A DNA stretch of 64,000 nucleotides, taken from NCBI GenBank assembly GCA_963635575.1, contig CAVHFU010000001.1, positions 1-64,000 on the forward strand. The letters are read 5' to 3'. Positions 1 to 8,140 of this stretch are shown one piece after another. The DNA comes from RGIG9151 sp963635575 (GTDB lineage: Bacteria > Bacillota > Clostridia > TANB77 > RGIG9151). Under the pieces are notes generated by a model. The model did no database searches, was not told the DNA's origin, and saw only the letters and a list, made by a program, of their open reading frames with translations. A program made the position numbers and the translations under genes. Positions within the stretch are counted from its first letter, which is position 1. Every line of letters starts with the position of its first letter.

Positions 1-3
1 CCT

Positions 4-828
4 TTAGCCTACCTTTATACTCACTTTTATAATTCTTCTAAAATCTTTTTTCTTAACCGTAACTTTAAGGTTGCCATAAGTAAAACCTTCACCCTCAGCA
101 GGAATTCTTCCAAGTTGCTCTATAATCCATCCGCTAACGGTTGTTATATCAGGGAATTTGTTCTCCAAATCAAAGAATTCAAAAAACTTGTCGAGGTTTA
201 ATCCACCAGTCACACAATATTCGTCATTTGCGACCTTTTCTATTTCCGGATTAACTTTATCGTGTTCATCCCAAATTTCTCCGACAAGCTCCTCTAAAAC
301 ATCTTCAAGCGTAACAATTCCCATAGTTCCGCCATACTCATCAGCCACAATCGCCATATGTGACTTAGAATGTTGTAAAAGTTTTAACAGTTTCGAAATC
401 TTTATGGTTTCACTAACAAACTGAACAGGTTTTATTATGCTAATAACAGATTGTTTTTTATGTATAACAAATTTATTAAAATCTTTTTCATTTATAATTC
501 CAACTATATCATCTATATCTTCATCATAAACAGGGAATCTCGAAAAACCGCTTTCGAAAATTTTCTCCTGTATTTCATTAACAGACTCGTTTTTTTGGAT
601 AGCTATAACGTCAACTCTCGGAGTTAGAATATCTACTGCCTCAAGGTTATTAAAACCAATAGCATTTCGAATTATTTCCCCCTCTTGTTCATTAAACTCA
701 CCTTCCTCTTCAGCCTCTTGAACAATGTTTAATAGTTCTTCTTCTGTATCTAGCTCCTCTTTCTTAAAAATTTTATCCACAATGCCACGAATTTTCCCAA
801 AATGTTGTTCATTATCTTCTTCTGACAT
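4..828 (-). CDS. CorC/HlyC-family CBS-domain protein
   Basis: Cytosolic CBS-pair protein of the CorC/HlyC family, associated with divalent-cation efflux or membrane transporters. An acidic N-terminus is followed by the family segment around LTPRVDVIAI, two CBS motifs (about residues 70-185, with VGIINEKDF and MGIVTLEDVLEELVGEIWDE) and a C-terminal transporter-associated domain (about 200-275, with VSGWIIEQLGRIP). The membrane DUF21 domain of the longer HlyC proteins is absent, so it resembles the short CorC form. The start at 828 is chosen because AAAGGGG lies 8 nt upstream; an in-frame ATG at 873 lacks this. The exact function is inferred from the family. Confidence 0.85.
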   Translation of the reverse strand: MSEEDNEQHFGKIRGIVDKIFKKEELDTEEELLNIVQEAEEEGEFNEQEGEIIRNAIGFNNLEAVDILTPRVDVIAIQKNESVNEIQEKIFESGFSRFPVYDEDIDDIVGIINEKDFNKFVIHKKQSVISIIKPVQFVSETIKISKLLKLLQHSKSHMAIVADEYGGTMGIVTLEDVLEELVGEIWDEHDKVNPEIEKVANDEYCVTGGLNLDKFFEFFDLENKFPDITTVSGWIIEQLGRIPAEGEGFTYGNLKVTVKKKDFRRIIKVSIKVG

Positions 829-935
829 AACTGTATCCCCTTTCAAAAAAACTTTCATCATACATATCGGCAATTTTTACGAGAAATTAATTCCTCACGT
901 TTTTTCTACAAGTAGCATACGTTATTCGCTTTATT

Positions 936-967
936 AAAAAAAAGCTACGCAAGAAAACCTGCGTAGC
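936..967 (-). terminator. Rho-independent terminator of the 977-1384 gene
   Basis: A perfect 8-bp stem (GCTACGCA at 944-951 with TGCGTAGC at 960-967) is followed on the minus strand by a run of eight Ts. It lies 9 bp beyond the stop of the upstream membrane-protein gene. Confidence 0.85.
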
Positions 968-976
968 AAAATTTAT

Positions 977-1384
977 TTATTCCATATCAATACAGGTTGC
1001 TTCAACTAAGCATAAAAGCAATTGTAATAAACTTGCCAAAGCAAATATAAAGAAAAATCCAAGAATTCCAAACAATATTGCAATAGTAACTCCAGTAGTA
1101 GCATTAAGAATAGCAAGTATTATAACCGCTAATAATATTGTGCCAATTGCACCAATCGCCAAGCATTTCCCATTTTCACAGACACATTCACTAGCTTCAT
1201 CTTCCGAGAATAATGCCATTAGTATTAATAAAACTATCGCGAGCAATCCAATTCCGAAAGCAATCCAAATTATCGGAAGAAAATTAGTAATAACTTCGGC
1301 ATTAACTAAAACTCCGGTAATGATGCCAAACACTATGCCTATAATCGTGGGAATTATACACCTTCCGCATCTGCACTCACACAT
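977..1384 (-). CDS. Cysteine-rich-headed membrane protein, unknown function
   Basis: Small integral membrane protein of 135 residues, not recognised. It opens with a cysteine-rich segment (MCECRCGRC) and then shows about four hydrophobic helices in two pairs. The pairs are separated by a short hydrophilic loop with two more cysteines (ECVCENGKC). The symmetric arrangement suggests an internally duplicated two-helix hairpin, and the cysteine clusters could bind metal or form disulfides; both are inferences. The start at 1384 has a strong GGAGGG site. A 6-bp inverted repeat sits just upstream of that site, and a clear terminator follows the stop. Confidence 0.7.
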   Translation of the reverse strand: MCECRCGRCIIPTIIGIVFGIITGVLVNAEVITNFLPIIWIAFGIGLLAIVLLILMALFSEDEASECVCENGKCLAIGAIGTILLAVIILAILNATTGVTIAILFGILGFFFIFALASLLQLLLCLVEATCIDME

Positions 1385-1400
1385 AATTAATTCCCTCCTC

Positions 1401-1417
1401 GTAGGTTTAGTACCTAC
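1401..1417. promoter_or_regulatory. Inverted repeat next to the ribosome-binding site
   Basis: GTAGGT, a 5-nt spacer, then ACCTAC. It lies just upstream of the ribosome-binding site of the 977-1384 membrane protein. It could be an operator or a translation-modulating hairpin. No factor can be named. Confidence 0.3.
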
Positions 1418-1458
1418 AATACATAATATACATGTTTTGTGCAAACTGTTACTATTTA

Positions 1459-2553
1459 CTAATTATATATGATCTTTGGGAAAAAATATCCCCATTGGTA
1501 TTTACATATAGTTATTTCAGGATTTTCAGGTACTCTTGCAATAATCTCGGCAACTTCATCTCCATCCAAGTCAGCTAACTCAACTATTTTATCAAGAGTG
1601 TATTTCTTATCCTTTAAGTTAACCACTGTGGTAATAACCTCATCTTCACTATCAAAAGCAATAATTCTTGTTCCATTATTATCATCCGAAAAACAAACTA
1701 TTTTTTCATCCTTTTGGTCATTATCTAAATCAACACTAATTGCTGTATAAGTTTCATATTTCCTTAATAAAGAATGTCTTTCAAAAAAGTTTTCACCTAA
1801 ATCATTTATTCTTTCTGTTTTTGGAGCTTCAATACTTCTATTATCCGAAAAACTCAACTTGCTTTCTGCATTTATCTTTTGGGATTTACCATTTCCTCTA
1901 CTTATTAACTTATAGTCGCCAACTTCGTTCTTTACCTCATAACCATCATAAAAAACTTTAGCATCCGAATAACTGTATACATCATTTTCATAATTAAACG
2001 CTGGTGAGAATTTAGAAGTTTTAGCACTATATTCTTTATCAGTAAGAAGCACAATTTCTCCCTTGGTTGTTAAAGTATAAATTTTATAGTTAGATTCTTC
2101 TCCATTTCTTGATGCAATATAAGAAAAATCAAGCATTCCATCTTTATTATAATCCTTAAAAAATATTCCGTAATCGTTGCAATTAGAAATATCTATACTT
2201 TCAGCAACCTTCTTTTGACTAACAAGCATATTCCTATACAAAAAGTCAATAACAATATCTCCAACATTATTATTTGCATTACAAAATTCAACCACAAATG
2301 TGTAATTATCAATATCCTTAGAGAAAAGAAGTTCACCCGAAAATCTATAAACATTTGATATATTATCTATAACATTGTTGTTTCTATTGTTTAACTCATC
2401 ACCAAGTAAAATAGAAAGGATAACACCAATAATGATCAATGTAATTACAAGGGTAATAACTACTATTCCAAGTACCTTTTTCCACTTTTTTAATGGAGCT
2501 TTTTTTTCAACCTTTACTTCTACTTTTTCATCAACCTTCTTTTCTTCATCCAT
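1459..2553 (-). CDS. Single-pass membrane protein with VCBS/FG-GAP-like calcium motifs
   Basis: Membrane-anchored extracellular protein of about 364 residues. A Lys/Glu-rich cytoplasmic head of about 27 residues is followed by one strong transmembrane helix (VLGIVVITLVITLIIIGVIL) and a long exported part. That part contains repeated DxDxDxxxD-type loops (DYNKDGMLDF, DLDNDQKDEKI, DLDGDEVAEI) typical of calcium-binding VCBS/FG-GAP beta-propeller repeats. The ATG at 2553 is preferred over 2559 because AGGAGG is 8 nt from the former and only 2 nt from the latter. The gene overlaps the end of the upstream methyltransferase by 8 nt, so it is translationally coupled. Its role and ligand are unknown. 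Confidence 0.75.
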   Translation of the reverse strand: MDEEKKVDEKVEVKVEKKAPLKKWKKVLGIVVITLVITLIIIGVILSILLGDELNNRNNNVIDNISNVYRFSGELLFSKDIDNYTFVVEFCNANNNVGDIVIDFLYRNMLVSQKKVAESIDISNCNDYGIFFKDYNKDGMLDFSYIASRNGEESNYKIYTLTTKGEIVLLTDKEYSAKTSKFSPAFNYENDVYSYSDAKVFYDGYEVKNEVGDYKLISRGNGKSQKINAESKLSFSDNRSIEAPKTERINDLGENFFERHSLLRKYETYTAISVDLDNDQKDEKIVCFSDDNNGTRIIAFDSEDEVITTVVNLKDKKYTLDKIVELADLDGDEVAEIIARVPENPEITICKYQWGYFFPKIIYN

Positions 2554-3232
2554 TGCCATTTCCTCCTTCTAAGATTTTTGTAACCTCCACTTTCATATGT
2601 TTATTACCACCATAAACTCCCTCTATTAAAACATGTGTTGGTTTTGTATCTTTACTTGGTTGTACAAACTGAACTACCTTAGGTTCTATTTTATGATTTC
2701 GCATCGCACATAAAATATCGCAAAGTCTATCCGGTCTATGTATCATAAAAAATTTGCCAAGAGGTTTTAATAACATAGCAGACGTATAAATAATATCATC
2801 TAAATTACATAATATTTCGTGTCTAGCAATAGCCTTAGTATCCGCCTCATTTACTACCCCGCATCCTGCATTTCTATACGGTGGATTGCAAGTAACAACA
2901 TCAAACTTCGACTTACCTAAAACTGACGGCATATTTTTTAAATCATCATTTATAATTTTTAATTTCTCTTGAAGATTATTTAGTTTCACATTCTCATCTG
3001 CGAGCTTCGCAACCTTTTCTTGAATTTCCACACCTATAATCTCCTGTGCCGGAACTTTGGCAGAAAGTAATACCGGTATAATTCCGTTTCCAGTACATAA
3101 ATCCACTATACGCGCACCAACTTTACAGTACACGAAATTAGCAAGCATTACAGCATCAATTCCAAAGCAAAACATATCTGTATCTTGAATTAATTTAAGC
3201 CCATTTATTCCCAAATCATCAATTCTTCTCAT
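2546..3232 (-). CDS. TrmN6-like tRNA1(Val) adenine-N6 methyltransferase
   Basis: Class I SAM-dependent methyltransferase of the YabB/TrmN6 group, which methylates A37 of tRNA1(Val) in E. coli. Visible are the SAM-binding loop VDLCTGNGIIPVLL, the acidic end of strand 2 (GVEIQEK) and the catalytic NPPY motif (VVTCNPPYRNAG) of N6-adenine methylases. The 228-residue length fits. The ATG at 3232 is chosen; an upstream TTG at 3256 has no good ribosome-binding site. The gene overlaps the 3' end of the oadG-like gene by 14 nt, so it is in the sodium-pump operon. Exact tRNA target is inferred from the family. Confidence 0.8.
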   Translation of the reverse strand: MRRIDDLGINGLKLIQDTDMFCFGIDAVMLANFVYCKVGARIVDLCTGNGIIPVLLSAKVPAQEIIGVEIQEKVAKLADENVKLNNLQEKLKIINDDLKNMPSVLGKSKFDVVTCNPPYRNAGCGVVNEADTKAIARHEILCNLDDIIYTSAMLLKPLGKFFMIHRPDRLCDILCAMRNHKIEPKVVQFVQPSKDTKPTHVLIEGVYGGNKHMKVEVTKILEGGNGNG

Positions 3233-3494
3233 TTTTATCTTCCTTGCCAGTTGCAAAATGTCCCATTATTTTTATCACTAAATATAAAATGGTCAAAACC
3301 ACAAAAACGGCCAGCATGCCGACACCCATAATCTTTAATCCGGCATTTAGATTTTCTTCCATAGTCATAGAATCAAGTTTATTATTTGTTTCTATTGTTG
3401 TTATTTGGGCCTCTAAATTGTCCTTCAAAACATAAATTTGAGTTGATTCATCAGTCGAGTCAATTATTCCAATATTTTCCGTATTATCAAGCAT
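3219..3494 (-). CDS. OadG-like gamma subunit of a Na+-pumping decarboxylase
   Basis: Small single-pass membrane protein of 91 residues with one transmembrane helix (about residues 50-76) and a charged Lys/Glu tail. This is the form of the OadG/MmdD gamma subunit, which helps assemble sodium-translocating decarboxylases. Sequence signatures in this family are weak, so the call rests mainly on topology and on position, 17 nt downstream of oadB. The N-terminal 40 residues before the helix are hydrophilic and somewhat long. An alternative start at the internal MTMEENLNAG segment would give a more typical short gamma subunit. Confidence 0.65.
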   Translation of the reverse strand: MLDNTENIGIIDSTDESTQIYVLKDNLEAQITTIETNNKLDSMTMEENLNAGLKIMGVGMLAVFVVLTILYLVIKIMGHFATGKEDKNEKN

Positions 3495-3511
3495 CCACGT
3501 TCATCCCTTTC

Positions 3512-4630
3512 CTATAAAAATAGTTGTGCCAAAGCAATAATGCATCCTCCGGCAATGGCAGAACCAAGTTGCCCGGAAACGTTTGCACTTACTGCTTGCA
3601 TTAAAATAAAGTTGCTAGGATCTTCATCATGTGCAATTTTTTGAACAACACGTGCCGACATAGGAAACGCAGAGACACCAGCCGCACCAATCATAGGATT
3701 TATCTTCTTTTTTAAGAATAAATTCGCAATCTTCCCGAATATAACACCTGAAGCTGTCCCGAAAATAAACGCACATAATCCCATTAAAAGTATCATTAAT
3801 GTTTGAGGTTTTAAGAATGACTCAGCGGTCATTGTAGAACCGATTGTAATACCTAAAAGTAATGTGACTAAGTTAGATAATTCGTTTTGGGCAGCAGTAG
3901 ATAATTTTTCTAATACTCCGCAAACTCTTATTAAGTTACCGAACATAAGTAATCCTACTAAACTTACACTCATAGGAGAAATAATACCCGCAACTAAAGT
4001 AACAATTATAGGGAAAAGTATTAATAACCACTTTGGAGCTGGTTCTTCCACATATTCCATTTTTATTCGACGTTCTTTTTTTGTTGTAAGTAACTTTATT
4101 ACAGGTGGTTGAATAATAGGAACTAACGCCATATATGAATATGCTGCAACTGTAATTGCAGGAAGTAATAATGGTGCTAGTCTGTTAGCAACATAAATTG
4201 ACGTAGGTCCATCAGCAGAACCAATTATTCCAATTCCACATGCTTCAAAAATATTAAACCCAAGTGCTATTGCCATTAAAATTGTTAAGAAAATTCCCAT
4301 TTGGGCAGCCGCACCGAAAAATATCATAAAAGGATTTTTTAGAACTGGTGTGAAATCTACCATAGCGCCTATTGCTATAAAAATCAAAACAGGAAATATC
4401 TCTGTTGTAATTCCTATATTATACATAAGTTTCAAAAATCCCGGTTCTTCAGCGGTTCCGATAACTGCTGAAAATGGAATGTTGGCTAAAATAGCTCCAA
4501 ATCCTATAGGTAGTAATAACATTGGCTCATATTGCTTCTTTATAGCTAGCCAAATCAAAATTCCACCTATTAAAAACATTACTCCGGTTTGCCAAGTTAG
4601 GCCTGTAAACCCTTTTAATAACTCTTCCAT
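3512..4630 (-). CDS. oadB: Na+-translocating decarboxylase beta subunit
   Basis: Multi-pass membrane subunit that couples decarboxylation of a biotin-bound carboxyl group to Na+ export (OadB/MmdB/GcdB family). The family hallmark GIIGSADGPTSIYV is present with its conserved Asp, as are the later conserved segments ISPMSVSLVG and GAAGVSAFPMSARVVQK. Its 372 residues and about ten hydrophobic helices match the family. It is followed at once by a gamma-like subunit. No alpha (carboxyltransferase) subunit or biotin carrier lies nearby, so whether the substrate is oxaloacetate, methylmalonyl-CoA or glutaconyl-CoA cannot be told here. Confidence 0.93.
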   Translation of the reverse strand: MEELLKGFTGLTWQTGVMFLIGGILIWLAIKKQYEPMLLLPIGFGAILANIPFSAVIGTAEEPGFLKLMYNIGITTEIFPVLIFIAIGAMVDFTPVLKNPFMIFFGAAAQMGIFLTILMAIALGFNIFEACGIGIIGSADGPTSIYVANRLAPLLLPAITVAAYSYMALVPIIQPPVIKLLTTKKERRIKMEYVEEPAPKWLLILFPIIVTLVAGIISPMSVSLVGLLMFGNLIRVCGVLEKLSTAAQNELSNLVTLLLGITIGSTMTAESFLKPQTLMILLMGLCAFIFGTASGVIFGKIANLFLKKKINPMIGAAGVSAFPMSARVVQKIAHDEDPSNFILMQAVSANVSGQLGSAIAGGCIIALAQLFL

Positions 4631-4650
4631 TTTTCATCCTCCGTAAAAAA

Positions 4651-5094
4651 TTATAAATTTTCTGCACCAAAAGAATTAGGCAGCAATTCCTCCATATCAA
4701 ATATCTTAACTTCTTTACCTGTTTCATTTACCGCTATAAAAACAGTATCTTTATTACAGAAATCCTTTAACCTTTGTCTGCATCTTCCACACGGTGTACA
4801 GAAATTCTCTGCATTTAAGTCACGATTTTCAGGCTTTCCGAAAGTAACAACATATTTAATCGGACTTCTCTCCGAAAGTAAATACGAAGAAATTGCACCA
4901 ACCTCAGCACAAGTAGAATCCCCATTTGCCGGTTCCCAATTCACACCCAAAAAGCACTCACTGTTTTCATCAATTATAGCCGCACCAACATTATACTTAT
5001 AATACTCTGAAACAGATTTCTTAGAAATAACAATCAACTCATCAATTATATCCCTCATTAAATCAGGTAGCTCTTCGACCAACTTCCTCTCCAT
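4651..5094 (-). CDS. cdd: Cytidine deaminase
   Basis: Zinc-dependent (deoxy)cytidine deaminase of pyrimidine salvage. The zinc site is visible as a Cys-Ala-Glu motif (STCAEVGAIS, catalytic Glu) and PCGRCRQRL with the two further cysteine ligands, plus the substrate-strand motif NVGAAII. Having Cys rather than His in the first motif matches tetrameric cytidine deaminases. At 147 residues it is slightly longer than usual because of an N-terminal helix. It starts immediately after the methyltransferase stop, with AAGGAGG inside the end of that gene, so the two are coupled. Confidence 0.88.
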   Translation of the reverse strand: MERKLVEELPDLMRDIIDELIVISKKSVSEYYKYNVGAAIIDENSECFLGVNWEPANGDSTCAEVGAISSYLLSERSPIKYVVTFGKPENRDLNAENFCTPCGRCRQRLKDFCNKDTVFIAVNETGKEVKIFDMEELLPNSFGAENL

Positions 5095-6018
5095 TTATTT
5101 GTCCTCCTTATTTATTTTGTAATTTCTGGCTAAAAACATTCCATCTTTATACCCCTGGATACTATTATCATTATCCGCATTTTTCAGCCTTTTAGCTGCA
5201 AGTAAGCAATACCCTTCTTCTCTTTCAATACCACAAAAGCGTCTATTTAATTTTTTAGCCACAACTGCCGTAGTTCCCGAGCCTAAAAATGGATCAAAAA
5301 CCATATCTCCTTCATTAGAAGAAGCTAAAATCAGCTTTGCAATAAGTTTTTCTGGCTTTTGAGTAGGATGCTCTGTATTCTCCGGCATAGACCAATACGG
5401 AACTGTAATGTCAGTCCAAACATTTGCCGGATGAGTAAATCTAAATTTTCCCCCATTTTCATAAAACCAGTCTTTAGCCTTACCCTCTTCATCTTTATAT
5501 GGAGCAATAACCTTCTTTTTAACCTTCACAGAATTTATATTAAAAACATAATCCTTGTCATCCATCGTGCAAAAATATATATCTTCAATATTATTCTTCC
5601 AGTTTTTATCACTCCCCCGACCTTTTTCTCGCTCCCAAGTAATTCTATTTTTTATGTGAAAGTACTTGCTTAACACTTGGTAGTACAAAGGAGACGTTTT
5701 CCAATCACCGCAAAAATACAAAGTTCCATTCGGCTTCATTATTCTAGGTAACTCCTTTACCCATTTTTCAAGCCATTTGATATACTCATTATCATTTGCC
5801 CTATTAAACTTAGTACCATCATACTCCTTTGTTAAATTATATGGTGGATCCACCACTAATAAGTCAACAAAATTATTAGGTAAGCTTTTAAGTTGGCTAA
5901 AAGTATCTCCATTAATTACTTTATTCTCAAACTCGTTATCTTTTGCTAAAAACTCTTCAAATAAATTATCTTTTTCATTATATATGTTTTCTATTTTTAG
6001 TGTTTTATTCCGACTCAT
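5095..6018 (-). CDS. Beta-class DNA methyltransferase (N6-adenine or N4-cytosine)
   Basis: Site-specific DNA amino-methyltransferase. The catalytic DPPY (VVDPPYNL, residues 57-60) comes before the SAM-binding motif (DPFLGSGT, about residue 245), the order of the beta class that contains M.DpnA and CcrM. The central segment (ITWEREKGRGSDKNWKN, HPTQKPEKL) is typical. No restriction endonuclease or specificity gene lies nearby: the neighbours are cytidine deaminase and an unknown anchored protein, so it looks like an orphan methylase. The start at 6018 has AGAGGA 6 nt upstream; the ATG at 6024 touches that site and is less likely. The recognition sequence cannot be inferred. Confidence 0.88.
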   Translation of the reverse strand: MSRNKTLKIENIYNEKDNLFEEFLAKDNEFENKVINGDTFSQLKSLPNNFVDLLVVDPPYNLTKEYDGTKFNRANDNEYIKWLEKWVKELPRIMKPNGTLYFCGDWKTSPLYYQVLSKYFHIKNRITWEREKGRGSDKNWKNNIEDIYFCTMDDKDYVFNINSVKVKKKVIAPYKDEEGKAKDWFYENGGKFRFTHPANVWTDITVPYWSMPENTEHPTQKPEKLIAKLILASSNEGDMVFDPFLGSGTTAVVAKKLNRRFCGIEREEGYCLLAAKRLKNADNDNSIQGYKDGMFLARNYKINKEDK

Positions 6019-6029
6019 TTTCATTCCTC

Positions 6030-6593
6030 TTAATCCATTTTTACGAACTCAATTTCTTCATCAGTACTTGGCCCGATTTTATATGTAGCCACAGTGCTTC
6101 CCTGCGTAATTTTTATCTCATATTCAGGATTTGTAGACGGTCTGTCATAGTTTAGCATAAGTCCGTAATTAGGAGTAATCTGTTCATCAATTAAAACAGC
6201 ATCGTCTTTATTACTTGGTACATAATCCTCTTCAAAATCATCCCACATAAGTTCTGTTACAGTTATTCTTCCACCTACTTCAAATGGTAAAACAAGCAAA
6301 TTTCCTTTTGCTTTATTACCTAAAACATAATATCTAATCGGTACTTTTATTTCATTTATCTCATCTGAATCTAATTCATCTTCGTAATTTCTAATTGCAA
6401 AAACTCTTGCTACCTTTGTATTAGGTTTATTTATCTTTAAAACTTTAGGCAACTCGTTTTCAGGGAAATTATTGTTGATAATTTTTACCGGTTTATCCGG
6501 ATCAACAGTAGGTACTAAATAAACATATGACCCAATGGCTACAACAACTAAAGCCAATACACAAATTACTGCAATTAAAATTTTTTCCTTCAT
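6030..6593 (-). CDS. N-terminally anchored protein, unknown function
   Basis: A 187-residue protein with an N-terminal hydrophobic segment (ILIAVICVLALVVVAIGSYVY) that should act as a membrane anchor or uncleaved signal. The rest is a hydrophilic, mainly beta-predicted exported part without cysteines. Not recognised. A good GGGAGG site precedes the ATG. It is the first gene of the minus-strand run that continues into the DNA methyltransferase 11 bp downstream, and it is divergent from the SleB-like gene. Confidence 0.6.
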   Translation of the reverse strand: MKEKILIAVICVLALVVVAIGSYVYLVPTVDPDKPVKIINNNFPENELPKVLKINKPNTKVARVFAIRNYEDELDSDEINEIKVPIRYYVLGNKAKGNLLVLPFEVGGRITVTELMWDDFEEDYVPSNKDDAVLIDEQITPNYGLMLNYDRPSTNPEYEIKITQGSTVATYKIGPSTDEEIEFVKMD

Positions 6594-6752
6594 AATAAAT
6601 TCCTCCCAGAATAATACTCTACAACTAATTTTATCGGTATTTTACAAAAAAAACAATAGATATTTCTTCATTTATATCCATATATTTTGCATTGATACCA
6701 AAATAGCCATTATGTTACTATTTAAATAGAAAACACCAAGGGAGTTGGTCAT

Positions 6753-7553
6753 ATGAAGTATCTAAAAAAAATAGTAGTATCATTAGTCGTACTGCTACTG
6801 TTTTTCCAGTTATCCAATGCAAGTAGTAATATTAGCATCAAAGTAAATGGAAAGTATCTCTCCCCGGATGTCCCTCCATTTATAACAAACTCATCTACTT
6901 ATGTTCCTATTCGATTCATCTCTGAAGCTCTAAACATTAACAACATTAGCTGGGATGCAGTATCCAGAACGGTAACAATAAAAAGTGATGATAAAACCCT
7001 AGTATTATTTGTCAATAAAAACTATGCATATATAAATAATGAATATATACGCCTTGAAAACAATGCATTAATATCAAGCTCTCGCACATTCGTACCGGTA
7101 AGATTTATTTCTGAGTGTTTTAATGCATATGTCGATTGGGATGATTCTACTCAAACTGTACTTATAAGTTCAACTTCTTTAGATAATTCAGATGATTCTT
7201 TATATTGGTTATCCAGAATTATCGAAGCTGAAGCCAGTGGAGAGCCATTTAAGGGCAAAGTTGCAGTTGGTGAGGTAATTCTTAATCGTGTAAAATGCGA
7301 AGAATTTCCAAATACAATATGGGGAGTAATCTTCGACAAAAGCTTCGGAATACAGTTTGAGCCGGTAGAAAACGGAGCAATCTACAATACTCCATCAGAA
7401 GATAGTATATTAGCGGCAAAAACTGCATTAAACGGTTCTAATTATGTAGGTGAATGTTTATATTTTCTAAATCCGACAATGGCCAAAAGTACATGGATAA
7501 CGAAAAACAGGGAATATTATACAACTATTGCAAACCATGAATTCTACATTTAG
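6753..7553 (+). CDS. Spore-cortex cell-wall hydrolase, SleB family, with CuAO-N modules
   Basis: Exported peptidoglycan hydrolase. A signal peptide (residues 1-23) is followed by two tandem copper-amine-oxidase-N-like modules (about 27-135, with VPIRFISEAL and VPVRFISECF). A SleB/CwlJ-type Hydrolase_2 domain follows (about 145-266), with the catalytic-type Glu in LSRIIEAEASGEPFKGKVAVGEVILNR-like context and the conserved FLNP and NHEFY ends. SleB-like enzymes cleave cortex peptidoglycan during spore germination. The CuAO-N modules are common in clostridial envelope proteins and probably bind the wall. It is a single-gene unit ending in TAG. Confidence 0.88.
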   Translation: MKYLKKIVVSLVVLLLFFQLSNASSNISIKVNGKYLSPDVPPFITNSSTYVPIRFISEALNINNISWDAVSRTVTIKSDDKTLVLFVNKNYAYINNEYIRLENNALISSSRTFVPVRFISECFNAYVDWDDSTQTVLISSTSLDNSDDSLYWLSRIIEAEASGEPFKGKVAVGEVILNRVKCEEFPNTIWGVIFDKSFGIQFEPVENGAIYNTPSEDSILAAKTALNGSNYVGECLYFLNPTMAKSTWITKNREYYTTIANHEFYI

Positions 7554-7574
7554 CACAAAATTAGATACAATTTA

Positions 7575-8063
7575 TTACGCATCAAAATAATTACTAATTT
7601 CTCTAAGCCCCTCAAAATTCTTTTGCCTATGGTACTCATATACAGCAATTGCAACAGAATTAGATAAATTAAGCGAACGCGTATCACCTAGCATCGGAAT
7701 TCTAACACATCTATCCATATTCTTTAATAATAAATCTTCCGGTAACCCCTTAGACTCTTTTCCAAATAGCATAAAAGCATCATCAGGATACTCCACCTCT
7801 GTATGATTTTTCTTAGATTTAGTAGAAAAGAAAAACATTTCTTTACCTTTATGAATATCTAAAAATTCCTGTAAATTTTCATAATAATGTACCTCTAAAT
7901 CCTTCCAATAGTCCATTCCGGAACGTCTTAAGTACTTATCCGTAACTTCAAATCCTAAAGGTTTCACAAGGTGTAATATAGAACCGGTGGCAACACAAGT
8001 TCTCCCTATATTCCCTGTATTTTGAGGAATTTCTGGTTCAACTAAAACAATATTCAATGCCAT
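7575..8063 (-). CDS. trmL: tRNA (cytidine(34)-2'-O)-methyltransferase
   Basis: SPOUT-class methyltransferase that 2'-O-methylates the wobble nucleotide of leucine tRNAs. All three knot motifs are visible: NTGNIGRTC near the N-terminus, LFGKESKGLP, and the C-terminal RIPMLGDTRSLNLSNSVAI. The 162-residue length from MALNIVLVEPEIPQ matches the minimal TrmL fold. Upstream in-frame codons lack family similarity, so 8063 is used; AAAGGA lies about 11 nt upstream. Convergent with the SleB-like gene and downstream of the GHL10 gene. Confidence 0.92.
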   Translation of the reverse strand: MALNIVLVEPEIPQNTGNIGRTCVATGSILHLVKPLGFEVTDKYLRRSGMDYWKDLEVHYYENLQEFLDIHKGKEMFFFSTKSKKNHTEVEYPDDAFMLFGKESKGLPEDLLLKNMDRCVRIPMLGDTRSLNLSNSVAIAVYEYHRQKNFEGLREISNYFDA

Positions 8064-8140
8064 ATATATTTCATTCCTTTCAAAAAAATCACATAATTTC
8101 AACCAAGAAATTATATGACTTTTTTGTATTTTTTTCAAGT

